Positions 18,768 through 27,443 of a stretch of 64,000 bases of DNA are shown here, in pieces. A model generated the notes under the pieces. That model saw only the letters and a program-made list of their open reading frames with translations. It was not told where the DNA came from and ran no database searches. Within the stretch, counting starts at the first letter, position 1, and every line of letters starts with the position of its first letter. The stretch comes from an uncultured Coriobacteriaceae bacterium. GTDB lineage: Bacteria > Actinomycetota > Coriobacteriia > Coriobacteriales > Atopobiaceae. The stretch is taken from positions 83,632 through 147,631 of the forward strand of contig CACYWP010000005.1 in assembly GCA_902778135.1 (NCBI GenBank), read 5' to 3'. The position numbers were made by a program, and so were the translations under genes.

Positions 18768-19283
18768 CTATGCGGTCTGCATGAGCTTGGCGCCAGCGGT
18801 CACCTGGCCCTCTGCAACCTTCTCAATGCCGGCAAGGTCATCAGAGTTGGTGATGATGGTCATGATGATGTCCTTGTAGCCCGCCTTGGCCACCTTGTCA
18901 CGGTCGAAGGTGAGCACGGGGTCTCCCGCGTTCACGTGGTCGCCGGCCTTGACCCACACCTCGAAGCCATCGCCCTTCATGTTGACGGTGTCCACACCCA
19001 CATGTACAAGTACCTCAACGCCGTTGTCGCCGGCGATGCCGAAGGCGTGCGGCATGGCGCTGACCACCGCGCCGCTGATGGGGGCAAAGACGTTGCCGTC
19101 CGAGGGCCAGACGGCCACGGTCTTGCCCATGGCCTCACAGGCGAAGACCGGGTCGGGAATCTGGTCGGTCACCTCGACGCGACCTGTGACAGGCGAGCAC
19201 ACGGCTCCCTTGTCGGTGGAAGCGGCCACTGCTTCGGGCTTGGTCGGTTTCTTACTTCCAAAGAGCTTGTCAAAGAATCCCAT
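18768..19283 (-). CDS. PTS EIIA, glucose family
   Basis: A 171-residue soluble phosphocarrier of the glucose-type EIIA (Crr-like) family, beginning MGFFDKLFGSKK. The active-site histidine is in VEVLVHVGVDTVNM, with the supporting histidine in MPHAFGIAG. ATG 19283 follows GGAG. It would phosphorylate the IIB domain of the EIIBC encoded just upstream (19433-20842), and may serve other glucose-superfamily transporters of the cell. Separated from EIIBC by a terminator, so it may also have its own promoter near 19330-19370. Confidence 0.93.
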   Translation of the reverse strand: MGFFDKLFGSKKPTKPEAVAASTDKGAVCSPVTGRVEVTDQIPDPVFACEAMGKTVAVWPSDGNVFAPISGAVVSAMPHAFGIAGDNGVEVLVHVGVDTVNMKGDGFEVWVKAGDHVNAGDPVLTFDRDKVAKAGYKDIIMTIITNSDDLAGIEKVAEGQVTAGAKLMQTA

Positions 19284-19383
19284 TTCGCACTCCATTCTCA
19301 ACTATCAAGCAAGACTATTGGGGAGCTCATGCTCCCGTCGGTATCTGCACTAAATACAATGTGCTCTCAAAAGGAGACGAGAG

Positions 19384-19416
19384 TAAAAAGCCGCCTCCCA
19401 CGTTTGGGAGGCGGCT
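19384..19416 (-). terminator. Rho-independent terminator after EIIBC
   Basis: On the minus strand a 12-bp stem (AGCCGCCTCCCA with its complement, 4-nt loop) is followed directly by a TTTTT run. It lies 17 bp after the EIIBC stop. Confidence 0.85.
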
Positions 19417-19432
19417 AGGAAGGAAGGGCTTG

Positions 19433-20842
19433 TTATTCCTTGCCCTCGGCCTGCTCCTTGGTGAGGCCGAAGAGCCAGGTGGTCACGAAGGCGACGGCGA
19501 AGCCGATGGCCATGGCGATGCAGCCGTTGATGAAGTTGCCCTGGCTGTCACCTGCGAAGGCGAGGGGCGAGAAGATGCCAGAAGCCATGGTGTAGAGGGT
19601 CACGTGAGTGAGGGCAGCATAGAGGCCTGCAGCCGCGCCACCGCAGAGGGTGCCGATCCAGGGGCGCTTGTAGCGCAGGAACACACCGTAGAGCAGGGGC
19701 TCGCCCACGCCACCGAAGAACTGGGTCATGAAGTAGCCCCAGCACAGGCTCTTGTTCTCGGGGTCCTTCATCTTGAGGGCCACGGCCAGGCCGACGGCGG
19801 AAGCGGTGAAGTTCTGCACGGTGGAGGCCATGAGGAACATTGCGTCGGAGCCCACGTTGCCAAAGTTGGCGATTGCGATGCCCATGATACCGATGTGCAT
19901 GCCGGTAAGGACGAGCATGGGATAGGTGGCGGCGAAGACTGCGATGGCAAGGAAGCCGAGCGGGGAGTTGCCGATGAGCTCGAAGAGGTTGGCAACACCG
20001 GTGCCGAGCAGGCTGCCCAGAGGCGCCAGGATGTAGAGCTCCAGCGGGATCATGAGGAGGACGGTGAGGAAGGGACCAAAGACGGTGCGCACGGCGGCGG
20101 GCATGAAGCCGTTGATCTTCTTCTCAAGGAAGGCGAACACGGGGATGCACAGCAGGATGGGAATCAGCGTCTGGCCATAGCCAAAGAGCGGCATCGGAAC
20201 CTGGGCACCGAAGAACGAAAGGCCGGTCTCGCCACCCACGAACGCCGCGAAGCTGGGCTCAAGCAGGGCTGCGCCAAGCATTGCGCCGAGGTACGGGTTG
20301 GCACCGAGCTTCTGCGAAGCGGTGAAGCCAGCGAGGATGGGCATGAAGTAGAAGCCTGCGTTGTACATCATGTCGCAGAGGAAGACGAGCGGGCTGTCGG
20401 CCGGCACCAGGTTGAGGAACGTGGGGCCAAAGACGGCACCGAGGGTCTTGAAGAGACCGGCGGTCATGAGGACAGGCACCAGCGGGACGACCGAACCGGA
20501 GAGGTAGTTGAGCACGGCATCGAACACGTTCTTGGGAGTCCACTCAAACTTCTCAGGCACGTCATCGAGCTTCTCGTCGATCGAGCCGCCGCCGCCCACG
20601 CCCAGCTGGGTCAGCTCGTCGTACACCTCGGGCACGGTGGTCCCGATGATGACCTGGTACATGCCACCCTGCCTGGCGATGCCCAGGACGCCCTTGATTG
20701 CCTTTACCTCGTCGTCGTTGGGAATCGTGTCGTCAACCAGATTGAAGCGCAGACGGGTCATGCAGTGGATGACCTTGCTGACGTTCTCCTTGCCACCGAC
20801 GGCTGCGAGCACGTCAGTTGCGATCTGCTTGTTGTCTGCCAT
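19433..20842 (-). CDS. PTS EIIBC, beta-glucoside/glucose superfamily
   Basis: A 469-residue fusion: N-terminal IIB domain (residues 1-~80) with phosphocysteine Cys27 in VIHCMTRLRF, a short linker, then a ~370-residue IIC membrane domain with LTGMHIGIMG and FGGVGEPLLYG motifs. It imports and phosphorylates beta-glucosides or related sugars with phosphate from the EIIA at 18768. ATG 20842 follows GGAAAGGA. Its upstream region carries a ~39-bp element also found before the rhamnosidase gene, so both are probably controlled by the same AraC regulator. Confidence 0.92.
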   Translation of the reverse strand: MADNKQIATDVLAAVGGKENVSKVIHCMTRLRFNLVDDTIPNDDEVKAIKGVLGIARQGGMYQVIIGTTVPEVYDELTQLGVGGGGSIDEKLDDVPEKFEWTPKNVFDAVLNYLSGSVVPLVPVLMTAGLFKTLGAVFGPTFLNLVPADSPLVFLCDMMYNAGFYFMPILAGFTASQKLGANPYLGAMLGAALLEPSFAAFVGGETGLSFFGAQVPMPLFGYGQTLIPILLCIPVFAFLEKKINGFMPAAVRTVFGPFLTVLLMIPLELYILAPLGSLLGTGVANLFELIGNSPLGFLAIAVFAATYPMLVLTGMHIGIMGIAIANFGNVGSDAMFLMASTVQNFTASAVGLAVALKMKDPENKSLCWGYFMTQFFGGVGEPLLYGVFLRYKRPWIGTLCGGAAAGLYAALTHVTLYTMASGIFSPLAFAGDSQGNFINGCIAMAIGFAVAFVTTWLFGLTKEQAEGKE

Positions 20843-20925
20843 GATCCTTTCCTTCCCTTTCGTTTCGAGGCTCATCTTATGCCTCTTGTTTCCTTCCTGC
20901 TGTAATAACTATATTTTCCTATGTA

Positions 20926-20964
20926 TACCTGCGACAATATTATTTTGTGCGGTTATCGCTATGA
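20926..20964 (-). promoter_or_regulatory. Conserved element upstream of EIIBC (shared with GH78)
   Basis: Contains TACCTGCGACAATAT followed by TATTTTGTG and, after 5 nt, ATCGCTATGA. The same two blocks with the same spacing occur at 23376-23414 before the GH78 gene: 22 of 24 positions match in the first block and 8 of 10 in the second. A bipartite site of this size is typical for an AraC-family activator; a candidate is the protein encoded at 23431. A possible -10 (TATAGT, minus strand) lies nearby at 20908-20913. Confidence 0.65.
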
Positions 20965-21015
20965 GTTGTTGCCTTACAGGTCACATTTGTTCACTTTTTC
21001 GAAAGTCTTCGGGAT

Positions 21016-21039
21016 GACGCTGGGGTGCACCCCAGCGTC
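21016..21039. terminator. 24-bp perfect palindrome after GH78 gene
   Basis: GACGCTGGGGTG followed immediately by its complement gives a 24-bp uninterrupted palindrome 60 bp past the rhamnosidase stop. As RNA it folds into a stable stem; no U-run follows. Confidence 0.45.
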
Positions 21040-21099
21040 GGCAAGCAACGCGAAGATGCACCCCATCGATCAGCAGCCGGGCTGTCGGACGCCTTTGCG

Positions 21100-23322
21100 C
21101 TAGCTGCGCACCACGACGCCTTCGGGCACCTCGACCTGCGCCTTGATTCTCTTGGGCACGACGTAGGAGAAGGTCACGACACCCTGCTCATCACGCTTCC
21201 AGGCGGTCCGGATCACACCGAGACGCGTCGCAAGGGAGCAGCTCACCTGGTCGGTGAGCGGGCTGAAGTAAGGCCGCAACTCCACACGATCGCACCCGCG
21301 GGCATCGTCGGCAACACGGATGCCTCCCAGCCCCTGGTAGAACCACTGCAGGTAGCTACTGAACATGGCATGGTTGTAGGACGAGAGGAACATCTCGAAC
21401 TGCTCGGCAAGCGCCTTGTTGCCACTGGCCAGCATGGCCTTGTAGCTCGGGGCCTCCTCGCGAGTGAGCCACGCCTCCACCACGTCGGAGTGGCCCGTTC
21501 TGTTGAGCAGGTCAAAGGCAATCGTGGTTCCGAAGATGCCTGTCGTGAGCACCCCGTCCTCCTCGGCAATCTTGGCCACAAGGCGGTCGGCCAGCTCATG
21601 CCCATCGGCCAAGCCAAGATCGGCTACAAAGGCTATTCCCGTCTGCGTGCCATCTCCCCACGTTCCGTCTTCGTGATGGAATCGCGCAAATATCTGCGCA
21701 CACAGCGCGGCAAGCTGAGTCTTGTACGTGCCGCCATCCTCCCCCAAGATCTCACAGAACCTCACCGCTGCCCGCGCGAAGCGTGCGATGGTGCACCAAC
21801 CCACCAGCTCCTTGTCGGGCGTGCCGGTCTTGAAGCTTTCGCTCGTCTGCACGGACCCATGGTCGCCCAGGCAGTGGGAGGCAAGCTCTGCCGGGTCCCA
21901 ACCTAGCAGGTAGTCGACCAGCTTGCGCACGTAGGGCCACTCCTGCTCCACCAGATCGCGACAGCCATAGAACTGGTGGGCGCGCAGCACGAGGTGCGGG
22001 TAGGCAAGCTGCCACAGCAGCGGTCCCTCACCATAGGCCGTCCCGTTGGAGCCGATGCCCATGAAAGGCGCCGTTTCGGGCACACCGCCTGCGGGCGTCT
22101 GGTCATTGCGGAAGTCGCGCACGGTCTTTCGAATGAGTCCCTCGCAGTCGAAGGCCATGAGGTTCGAGGCGGCAAGCGCCACCATGTCGCCTCCGTAGCC
22201 CAGCCGCTCGCGTGCACAATCCTCCCAGAGACCGTGCACGTTGTTGAGCTTCGTGCGCACGGCGGCATCGACCATGCTGTCATAGAACTCGTCGCCCGTG
22301 GCTATGGAGCCGGCTGCCGCAAGATCGGTGTGCACGGGCGCCAGCGCCACGCTGAGCAGCTGGTCACGCGAGAGTCCCTCGATCACGGCATAGCGGCACG
22401 AGTGAACCGTGAACTCGTTGGTAAAGCGATTCTCCCCCTCGGCGCAGATGATGTGGTCGGTCTGGATGGCCCGCTCCGGCGCACCGGTGCCACCGGGAAT
22501 GCGGAAGCCCTCGGGCACGAGGCAACCGACCAAGCCCGCATGGCTCGACTCATAGGAGGGAACACCGTCAGCATCAAGCTCCTCGGCGTAGCGCACCACC
22601 ACTTCCTGACCCGCATGCGCCTCGAAGCGCAGGTCAATCATGCCGGTGTCGAGCTCGTGGAAGTCCACCACCAGCGAGCCGTCGGCCAGCTCGGTGATAT
22701 CGGTTCCTTCAACCGGAGCAAATCGGCGACACGGCTCAACCACAGCTGGCTCGAGGTTGCGCATGTCCTTTTGTGTCACGAGAGGCAAATCTGTACCACC
22801 GGCACTCGAAAGGTCGCGTGTTTCGCCCAGATACACATTGTTGAAGAGCAGCTGACCCTCGCGACAGCTCCAGGAGTCATCACTCACCAGCACGGTCTGA
22901 CCATCTGCCACAAGGGCGAGCAGCACTGCGGGCGTACCCACCTCCGCAAGACGCTCGCGCAGGTTGTACTTGCCAAACATGGTGAGTGGCGAGGGGTTGA
23001 ACCAACCGTTGCCCAGCTCGACGACCAGCTCGTTGGCACCCTCGCGCAGCAGCTCCGACACATCGAAGGTGCGCGTGGTGACCTGCTTGGCATAGTTGGT
23101 CCAGTCGCCGAGTAGCTCGACGTTATTCAAGGGCTGGCTGTTGACAAACACCTGTGCATACCCCAGCACGGCCACCATCAGACTGGCACGCACGCAGCCC
23201 TCGAGCTCAAACGTGCGCGACACCACATGGTTGCGGTGAGGCTGATAGTATCCCGCGTCATCCTGACCATACTCGAACGTGGGGCCCGAAATCCAACGTG
23301 GTTGTGCGCTTACCGTTGCCAT
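21100..23322 (-). CDS. GH78-family alpha-L-rhamnosidase
   Basis: A 740-residue enzyme with N-terminal beta-sandwich regions (GYAQVFVNSQPL, LVVELGNGWFNPS) and a C-terminal (alpha/alpha)6 barrel. The acidic block GLWEDCARERLGYGGD near residue 365 matches the GH78 catalytic-site motif. No signal peptide, so rhamnose is released in the cytosol from imported glycosides. ATG 23322 with GGGAGG 4 nt upstream is chosen over TTG 23334. It is divergent from two AraC genes and shares an upstream element with the EIIBC gene. Confidence 0.88.
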   Translation of the reverse strand: MATVSAQPRWISGPTFEYGQDDAGYYQPHRNHVVSRTFELEGCVRASLMVAVLGYAQVFVNSQPLNNVELLGDWTNYAKQVTTRTFDVSELLREGANELVVELGNGWFNPSPLTMFGKYNLRERLAEVGTPAVLLALVADGQTVLVSDDSWSCREGQLLFNNVYLGETRDLSSAGGTDLPLVTQKDMRNLEPAVVEPCRRFAPVEGTDITELADGSLVVDFHELDTGMIDLRFEAHAGQEVVVRYAEELDADGVPSYESSHAGLVGCLVPEGFRIPGGTGAPERAIQTDHIICAEGENRFTNEFTVHSCRYAVIEGLSRDQLLSVALAPVHTDLAAAGSIATGDEFYDSMVDAAVRTKLNNVHGLWEDCARERLGYGGDMVALAASNLMAFDCEGLIRKTVRDFRNDQTPAGGVPETAPFMGIGSNGTAYGEGPLLWQLAYPHLVLRAHQFYGCRDLVEQEWPYVRKLVDYLLGWDPAELASHCLGDHGSVQTSESFKTGTPDKELVGWCTIARFARAAVRFCEILGEDGGTYKTQLAALCAQIFARFHHEDGTWGDGTQTGIAFVADLGLADGHELADRLVAKIAEEDGVLTTGIFGTTIAFDLLNRTGHSDVVEAWLTREEAPSYKAMLASGNKALAEQFEMFLSSYNHAMFSSYLQWFYQGLGGIRVADDARGCDRVELRPYFSPLTDQVSCSLATRLGVIRTAWKRDEQGVVTFSYVVPKRIKAQVEVPEGVVVRS

Positions 23323-23375
23323 GATGCCTCCCAAACATTGCTATAACTATCACTTATACTTTATCTAGTACTGTT

Positions 23376-23414
23376 TACCTGCGACAATATGAGTTTGTGT
23401 CTCAATCAGTATGA
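23376..23414 (-). promoter_or_regulatory. Conserved element upstream of GH78 and araC
   Basis: TACCTGCGACAATAT, GAGTTTGTG and ATCAGTATGA with the same spacing as at 20926-20964. It sits between the divergent GH78 and AraC genes, ending 16 bp before the AraC start, so binding could both activate the glycosidase and control the regulator. Confidence 0.65.
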
Positions 23415-23430
23415 TTCTGTGGAGTAAGCT

Positions 23431-24408
23431 ATGAATCGAAAGCAGCTGCCTTCGGCACTTCTTGCCGCCTCGATGATCGAACCGCATACCGACGAGGAGG
23501 TGTTTAACCACTTTGCCCGGCGTTATCCCCGCGTTCCCTATCACGGAAGGGAGCTCTTTCTCTTTGGTCAAGGCCGTGAGTTTGCCGACCGGCGACACAT
23601 CGTGTCGTTCCATGGGGTGAACTCGGCTACCATCCCCGAGCACATTTATTCATACGTGCTCATCACCTATTGCTGCCAAGGTGTCTTCCGTATGAACGTT
23701 GACGGGAGTCGCGTGGTGCTGGAGCAGGGCGACTGCATCGTCATGGACCGCCATGTGCCCCATAGCGTACAACCGACCGGCCCTGATGACATCACCGTAA
23801 ACTTCATCTTTGCCGAAGAGTTCTTTGAGGGACGTCTGCTCGATGGCATGACAGACCTCGCCTCTCCGTTTGCCACCGAGCTCATGACGCTTGGCGCAAC
23901 CCATGAGAACTGGCGGGTCTATCACACGGCGCAGGACGAGGTCGCACAAACATGCGTCGAGCGCATTCTGTGCGAACGGCTCGAACCCGACATGACCAGT
24001 CCCTACCTCATCGACTTTTTCCTCGCGGCCTTGCTCACTCACCTGTTGCGCACGTACGAGCCCAAGGGGGAGCTCGATGACGTTGCCTGGGAACGCGCCG
24101 AGCTCATTGGCACGGTGCGCCAATACATCGGACAGCACTACCAGGAGGGAAACCTCCAGCGCATGGCAGCAGACCTTGGCTACGAGCGAACGTATCTTTC
24201 CAAGTTCATACGCCAAGCCACAGGGTCCACCTTCAAGCAGCTGGTCAACATCGAGCGCATGCGGCGGGCGGCGCTTCTTCTGCGAGGTACCACGCGACCC
24301 ATCTACGAGATAGCCGAGGAAGTTGGACTTGCCAACCTTACCAGCTTCTACCAGCGTTTTCGCAATTACGCAGGCTGCACGCCACAGGAGTATCGGAAGC
24401 AGGCATAA
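23431..24408 (+). CDS. AraC-family transcriptional regulator
   Basis: A 325-residue regulator with an N-terminal cupin sensing domain (GVFRMNVDGSRVVLEQGDCI) and a C-terminal double HTH (NLQRMAADLGYERTYLSKFI and PIYEIAEEVGLANLTSFYQR). GGAG precedes the ATG. Divergent from the GH78 gene and followed after 11 bp by a second AraC gene. Best candidate to bind the paired elements at 20926 and 23376. Confidence 0.92.
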   Translation: MNRKQLPSALLAASMIEPHTDEEVFNHFARRYPRVPYHGRELFLFGQGREFADRRHIVSFHGVNSATIPEHIYSYVLITYCCQGVFRMNVDGSRVVLEQGDCIVMDRHVPHSVQPTGPDDITVNFIFAEEFFEGRLLDGMTDLASPFATELMTLGATHENWRVYHTAQDEVAQTCVERILCERLEPDMTSPYLIDFFLAALLTHLLRTYEPKGELDDVAWERAELIGTVRQYIGQHYQEGNLQRMAADLGYERTYLSKFIRQATGSTFKQLVNIERMRRAALLLRGTTRPIYEIAEEVGLANLTSFYQRFRNYAGCTPQEYRKQA

Positions 24409-24419
24409 GGAGGCCATCC

Positions 24420-25286
24420 ATGCTCACCTACACGATGGATGTCGAGGACCGCAGCCGATGGATCATCTCCACGCCGTCTGCTGCCGAGCTCGCACAGCCC
24501 TACCACTGCAGCGAGGTCGGCGACTTCTACGCGCGCAGCCGCTTTGCCACCGCGCGCAGCGACAAGAACAGCTTCATCCTGTTCTACACGCTGGGCGGCG
24601 AGGGCACGGTTCTCCAAGGCGGACAGACCGTGCGCCTGCCCAAGGGTCAGGCACTGCTCATGGACTGCCGCTCTCCCCAGAGCTATGGCACCTCCCCAGG
24701 ACACGGACATTGGTACCACCTATGGGCGCACATCGACGGGCCGGGGGTGGAGCTGGCCGGACGCACGCTGGGGCTGCCGCGCCTTACGCCGGTGGCTGTG
24801 CCGCTTTCGCGGCTGCAACCGCATATGGACGTACTGTTTGAGCGCCTGGGCACCGAGAGCGTTGGCAACGCCACGCGCGTCGGCCTTGCCGTTCATGCGC
24901 TGGTGGGAGAGGTGGTGCTTGCCGCACAGGAATCGGGTCCGGCCGCCGAGGACGACCCGGTGCGCCTTGCCTGTTCGTATATCGAGCGACACTTCGCCGA
25001 GAGAGTGACGCTTGACGACCTCTCCCGCGCCGCAGCCGTCAGCCCCAGCTACCTCATCCGTCTCTTCAAGCGTCAGCTCGAGACCACCCCGCATGACTAC
25101 CTGCTGCGCTATCGCATCAGCCGCGCCAAGGAGCTGCTGGCCGAGACCACCCTCACCAGCGCAGCCATCGCCGGGCGCGTGGGATTTACCAGCGAGAGCA
25201 ACTTCAGCTATCGGTTCAAGCAGATGGTAGGCCAGGGACCGCGTGCCTACCGGCAGTCGACTCCCGAGCTTGTACTCAGGCAATAG
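24420..25286 (+). CDS. AraC-family transcriptional regulator (second of a tandem pair)
   Basis: A 288-residue protein with a cupin-like N-terminus (GEGTVLQGGQTVRLPKGQAL) and a C-terminal double HTH (TLDDLSRAAAVSPSYLIRLF, TSAAIAGRVGFTSESNFSYR). AAGGAGG gives a strong start 11 bp after the first AraC gene, so the two are co-transcribed. The proteins are not close copies; they may sense different sugars released from one glycoside (e.g. rhamnose and a beta-linked sugar). That division is inference. Confidence 0.92.
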   Translation: MLTYTMDVEDRSRWIISTPSAAELAQPYHCSEVGDFYARSRFATARSDKNSFILFYTLGGEGTVLQGGQTVRLPKGQALLMDCRSPQSYGTSPGHGHWYHLWAHIDGPGVELAGRTLGLPRLTPVAVPLSRLQPHMDVLFERLGTESVGNATRVGLAVHALVGEVVLAAQESGPAAEDDPVRLACSYIERHFAERVTLDDLSRAAAVSPSYLIRLFKRQLETTPHDYLLRYRISRAKELLAETTLTSAAIAGRVGFTSESNFSYRFKQMVGQGPRAYRQSTPELVLRQ

Positions 25287-25764
25287 GAAACCGTACGAGC
25301 AGGATGCGACCAGAGCGGAAGGAATTCGACGTTTTGGCAATCGGAATGCGTCTAACACGCGCGTACGATCCAACCGGGCGTCTTGCCAATGAGTCATACG
25401 GTCCCTACCTGCGGTTTTATCAAGCCACAGCGCATCGTTTTGCGTGTCACGAACGATATGAGAATGCCGATTGCCAAATCGTCCGTTTTTTGCCACTTTG
25501 GATGCATCTTGCTCGGCGGAACAATTCGCAGCCAGAGGAGATCCACCCCCTATTGCTCAATCAAAGCCTCCCGAGACGCCAGTCGGCGTTTCCTTGGCTC
25601 GCCATCCCCAGCTGAAACTCCGTTTCTATGATTTGGGGGCAAGGCGCCAGCATGTTGAAACCGCATACCGCCTTGTCGAATCGGCAAGCCCGATTGTCCC
25701 TCCCCAAGGTATCTTTTATTCACGCGGATACGCTTCGATGGCAACACAAGGGATGGGAGATGCC
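25287..25764. other. Non-coding gap with inverted and dispersed repeats
   Basis: No convincing gene. It holds a perfect 12-bp inverted repeat TTTGGCAATCGG (25333-25344) / CCGATTGCCAAA (25467-25478), and directly after it TTGCCACTTTGG plus ATGCATCTTGCT (25490-25513), a relative of the repeat at 11307-11329. The glutamate-synthase-like frame is open back to 25471 but those residues look random and lack a ribosome site. Confidence 0.5.
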
Positions 25765-26982
25765 ATGGCACTGCACATCGTCGAGGAGGCAGAGCGCTGC
25801 CTCAACTGCAAGAAGCCCCTCTGCCAGAAGGGCTGCCCCGTGGGCACGGCAATCCCGCTTGTCATCCAGCTGTTCCGCGAGCGCAGGATGGACGAGGCGG
25901 GAGCGGTGCTCTTCCAGAACAACCCCATGAGCGCCGTCTGCTCGCTCATCTGCAACCATGGTGCCCAATGCGAGGGCCACTGCGTGCTTGGTCGCAAGGG
26001 CACGCCCATCCACTTCTCCGCTATCGAGAACTACGTGTCGAGCACGTACCTCGAGCGCGTTCGCTTCGAGAGGCCCGAGCCCACCGGCAAGCGCGCTGCC
26101 GTCATCGGCGGCGGTCCCGCCGGCATCGTCGCAGCCATGAGGCTCGCGCAGATGGGCGTCGCCGTCACGATCTTCGACCAGAACCCTCGCCTCGGCGGCG
26201 TCATGCGCTACGGCATCCCCGAGTACCGCCTGCCCAAGCGGGTGCTCGACCGCTACCAGGAGATTCTGGAGATCCTTGGCGTCAAGGTCAGGCACAACAC
26301 CGCCATCGGCTCGTCGCTCACCATCCCCGACCTGTTCCGCGATGGCTATGACACGGTCTTTGTCGGCACGGGCACCTGGCGTGCCCAGACGCTGGGCGTC
26401 TCGGGCGAGGCGGGCGGCAACGTGCTGTTCGGCCTCGACTACCTCATGAGCCCCGAGACGGCCGAGATCGGCGAGCGCGTCGCCGTCATCGGCGCGGGCA
26501 ACACCGCCATGGATGTGGCACGCACCGCCATCCGCCAGGGTGCCAGCGAGGTCACGCTCTACGCGCGCAGCAAGCACGTCTCCGCAAGCTCCGACGAGCT
26601 GGAATACGCCCTGCTCGATGGTGCCAAGCTGGTGCAGGGCAAGGCCATCTGCGAGATCAACGAGAACGGACCCGTCTTCAAGACGGCCATCTTCGACGAG
26701 GACGACCGCGTGACGGGTTACGAGGAGGAGCTCGACCAGGTGACGTGCGACACGGTGATCGTGGCCGTCTCGCAGAAGCCCAAGAACAAGCTCATCCTCA
26801 CCACCGAGGGCCTCGAGGGCGACGACCGCGGCCTGCTGGTCGTGGACGAGCAGGGCATGTGCACGGTGCCGGGCGTCTTCGCCGCAGGCGACGTGGTCAC
26901 CGGGCCCAACACCGTGGTGCACGCCGTCGCGGCAACCAAGGTGGCCGTTGGGGGCATGCTCGCCTACATGGGTGTCGCGTAG
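25765..26982 (+). CDS. Glutamate synthase small-subunit-like NADPH oxidoreductase
   Basis: A 405-residue FAD/NAD(P)H protein. N-terminal [4Fe-4S] ligands C12-x2-C15-x4-C20-x3-C24 and a second cysteine group (CSLICNHGAQCEGHC); FAD-binding GGGPAGIVAAMRLAQMG near residue 113; NADPH-binding GAGNTAMD near 247; C-terminal FAAGDVVTGPNTVVHAV. ATG 25765 is chosen for GGGAG 4 nt upstream; in-frame ATGs at 25738 and 25753 are alternatives. Proteins of this form pass electrons to glutamate synthase or, with a partner, act as NfnB/SudA-like transhydrogenase. No large subunit or NfnA partner is adjacent. Confidence 0.88.
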   Translation: MALHIVEEAERCLNCKKPLCQKGCPVGTAIPLVIQLFRERRMDEAGAVLFQNNPMSAVCSLICNHGAQCEGHCVLGRKGTPIHFSAIENYVSSTYLERVRFERPEPTGKRAAVIGGGPAGIVAAMRLAQMGVAVTIFDQNPRLGGVMRYGIPEYRLPKRVLDRYQEILEILGVKVRHNTAIGSSLTIPDLFRDGYDTVFVGTGTWRAQTLGVSGEAGGNVLFGLDYLMSPETAEIGERVAVIGAGNTAMDVARTAIRQGASEVTLYARSKHVSASSDELEYALLDGAKLVQGKAICEINENGPVFKTAIFDEDDRVTGYEEELDQVTCDTVIVAVSQKPKNKLILTTEGLEGDDRGLLVVDEQGMCTVPGVFAAGDVVTGPNTVVHAVAATKVAVGGMLAYMGVA

Positions 26983-27020
26983 CACGGCTCTTGCCCGGTT
27001 TTGACACCAGACGCCCAGTT

Positions 27021-27058
27021 CGGGGGCGTCAGAGGGAATTGCCCCTCTGGCGCCCCCG
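27021..27058 (+). terminator. Hairpin after GltD-like gene
   Basis: A 16-bp stem from CGGGGGCGTCAGAGGG (one G-U pair) with a 5-nt loop, 38 bp after the stop. The 3' side lacks a clear U-run. Confidence 0.6.
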
Positions 27059-27443
27059 AGGCGTTCCTTGCCCAAGGGGAACCAGCCTCACCGATTCCGA
27101 GATTTCCTCTTTACAAACACATGTTCTCATTCTAAACTGGACTTGCTTGGAGGGAGCGGTTGTCGATACGTGTCCATGTCCGGTCCGGACCGTGTACCCT
27201 CATACGCAGAAACCTGCGGCTATACGGGGTTTCCGGCTGACTCACCTGCGGGTATGTTCCGCGGAGTCGGGGCTTTCATTCCGTGGCGGGCGTTCTCGAG
27301 CGAATACATGCACCACCCGTATTCGTCCCCCGGAGGATGCCCATGCACGCTGCCGCCCGCTCTCCACCCACAGCCATTCCAGACGCGGTTCTCACAGGAC
27401 CACACCCCCAACCTCGATCCACCGACACAGAGAGGGTTCCGGA
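27059..27443. other. Gap upstream of Rpn-type gene
   Basis: 385 bp with no supported gene. It is AT-richer at 27100-27145. I see no operator, repeat or clear promoter. Confidence 0.4.

Noticed and set aside
17964..19418. 484-codon plus-strand frame
   Set aside because: Antisense to GH43 and EIIA; Arg/Ser/His-rich shadow of GC-rich genes.
26745..27443. N-terminal extension of the Rpn gene
   Set aside because: It overlaps the end of the GltD-like gene and a terminator hairpin; protein-like sequence begins only at ATG 27444.
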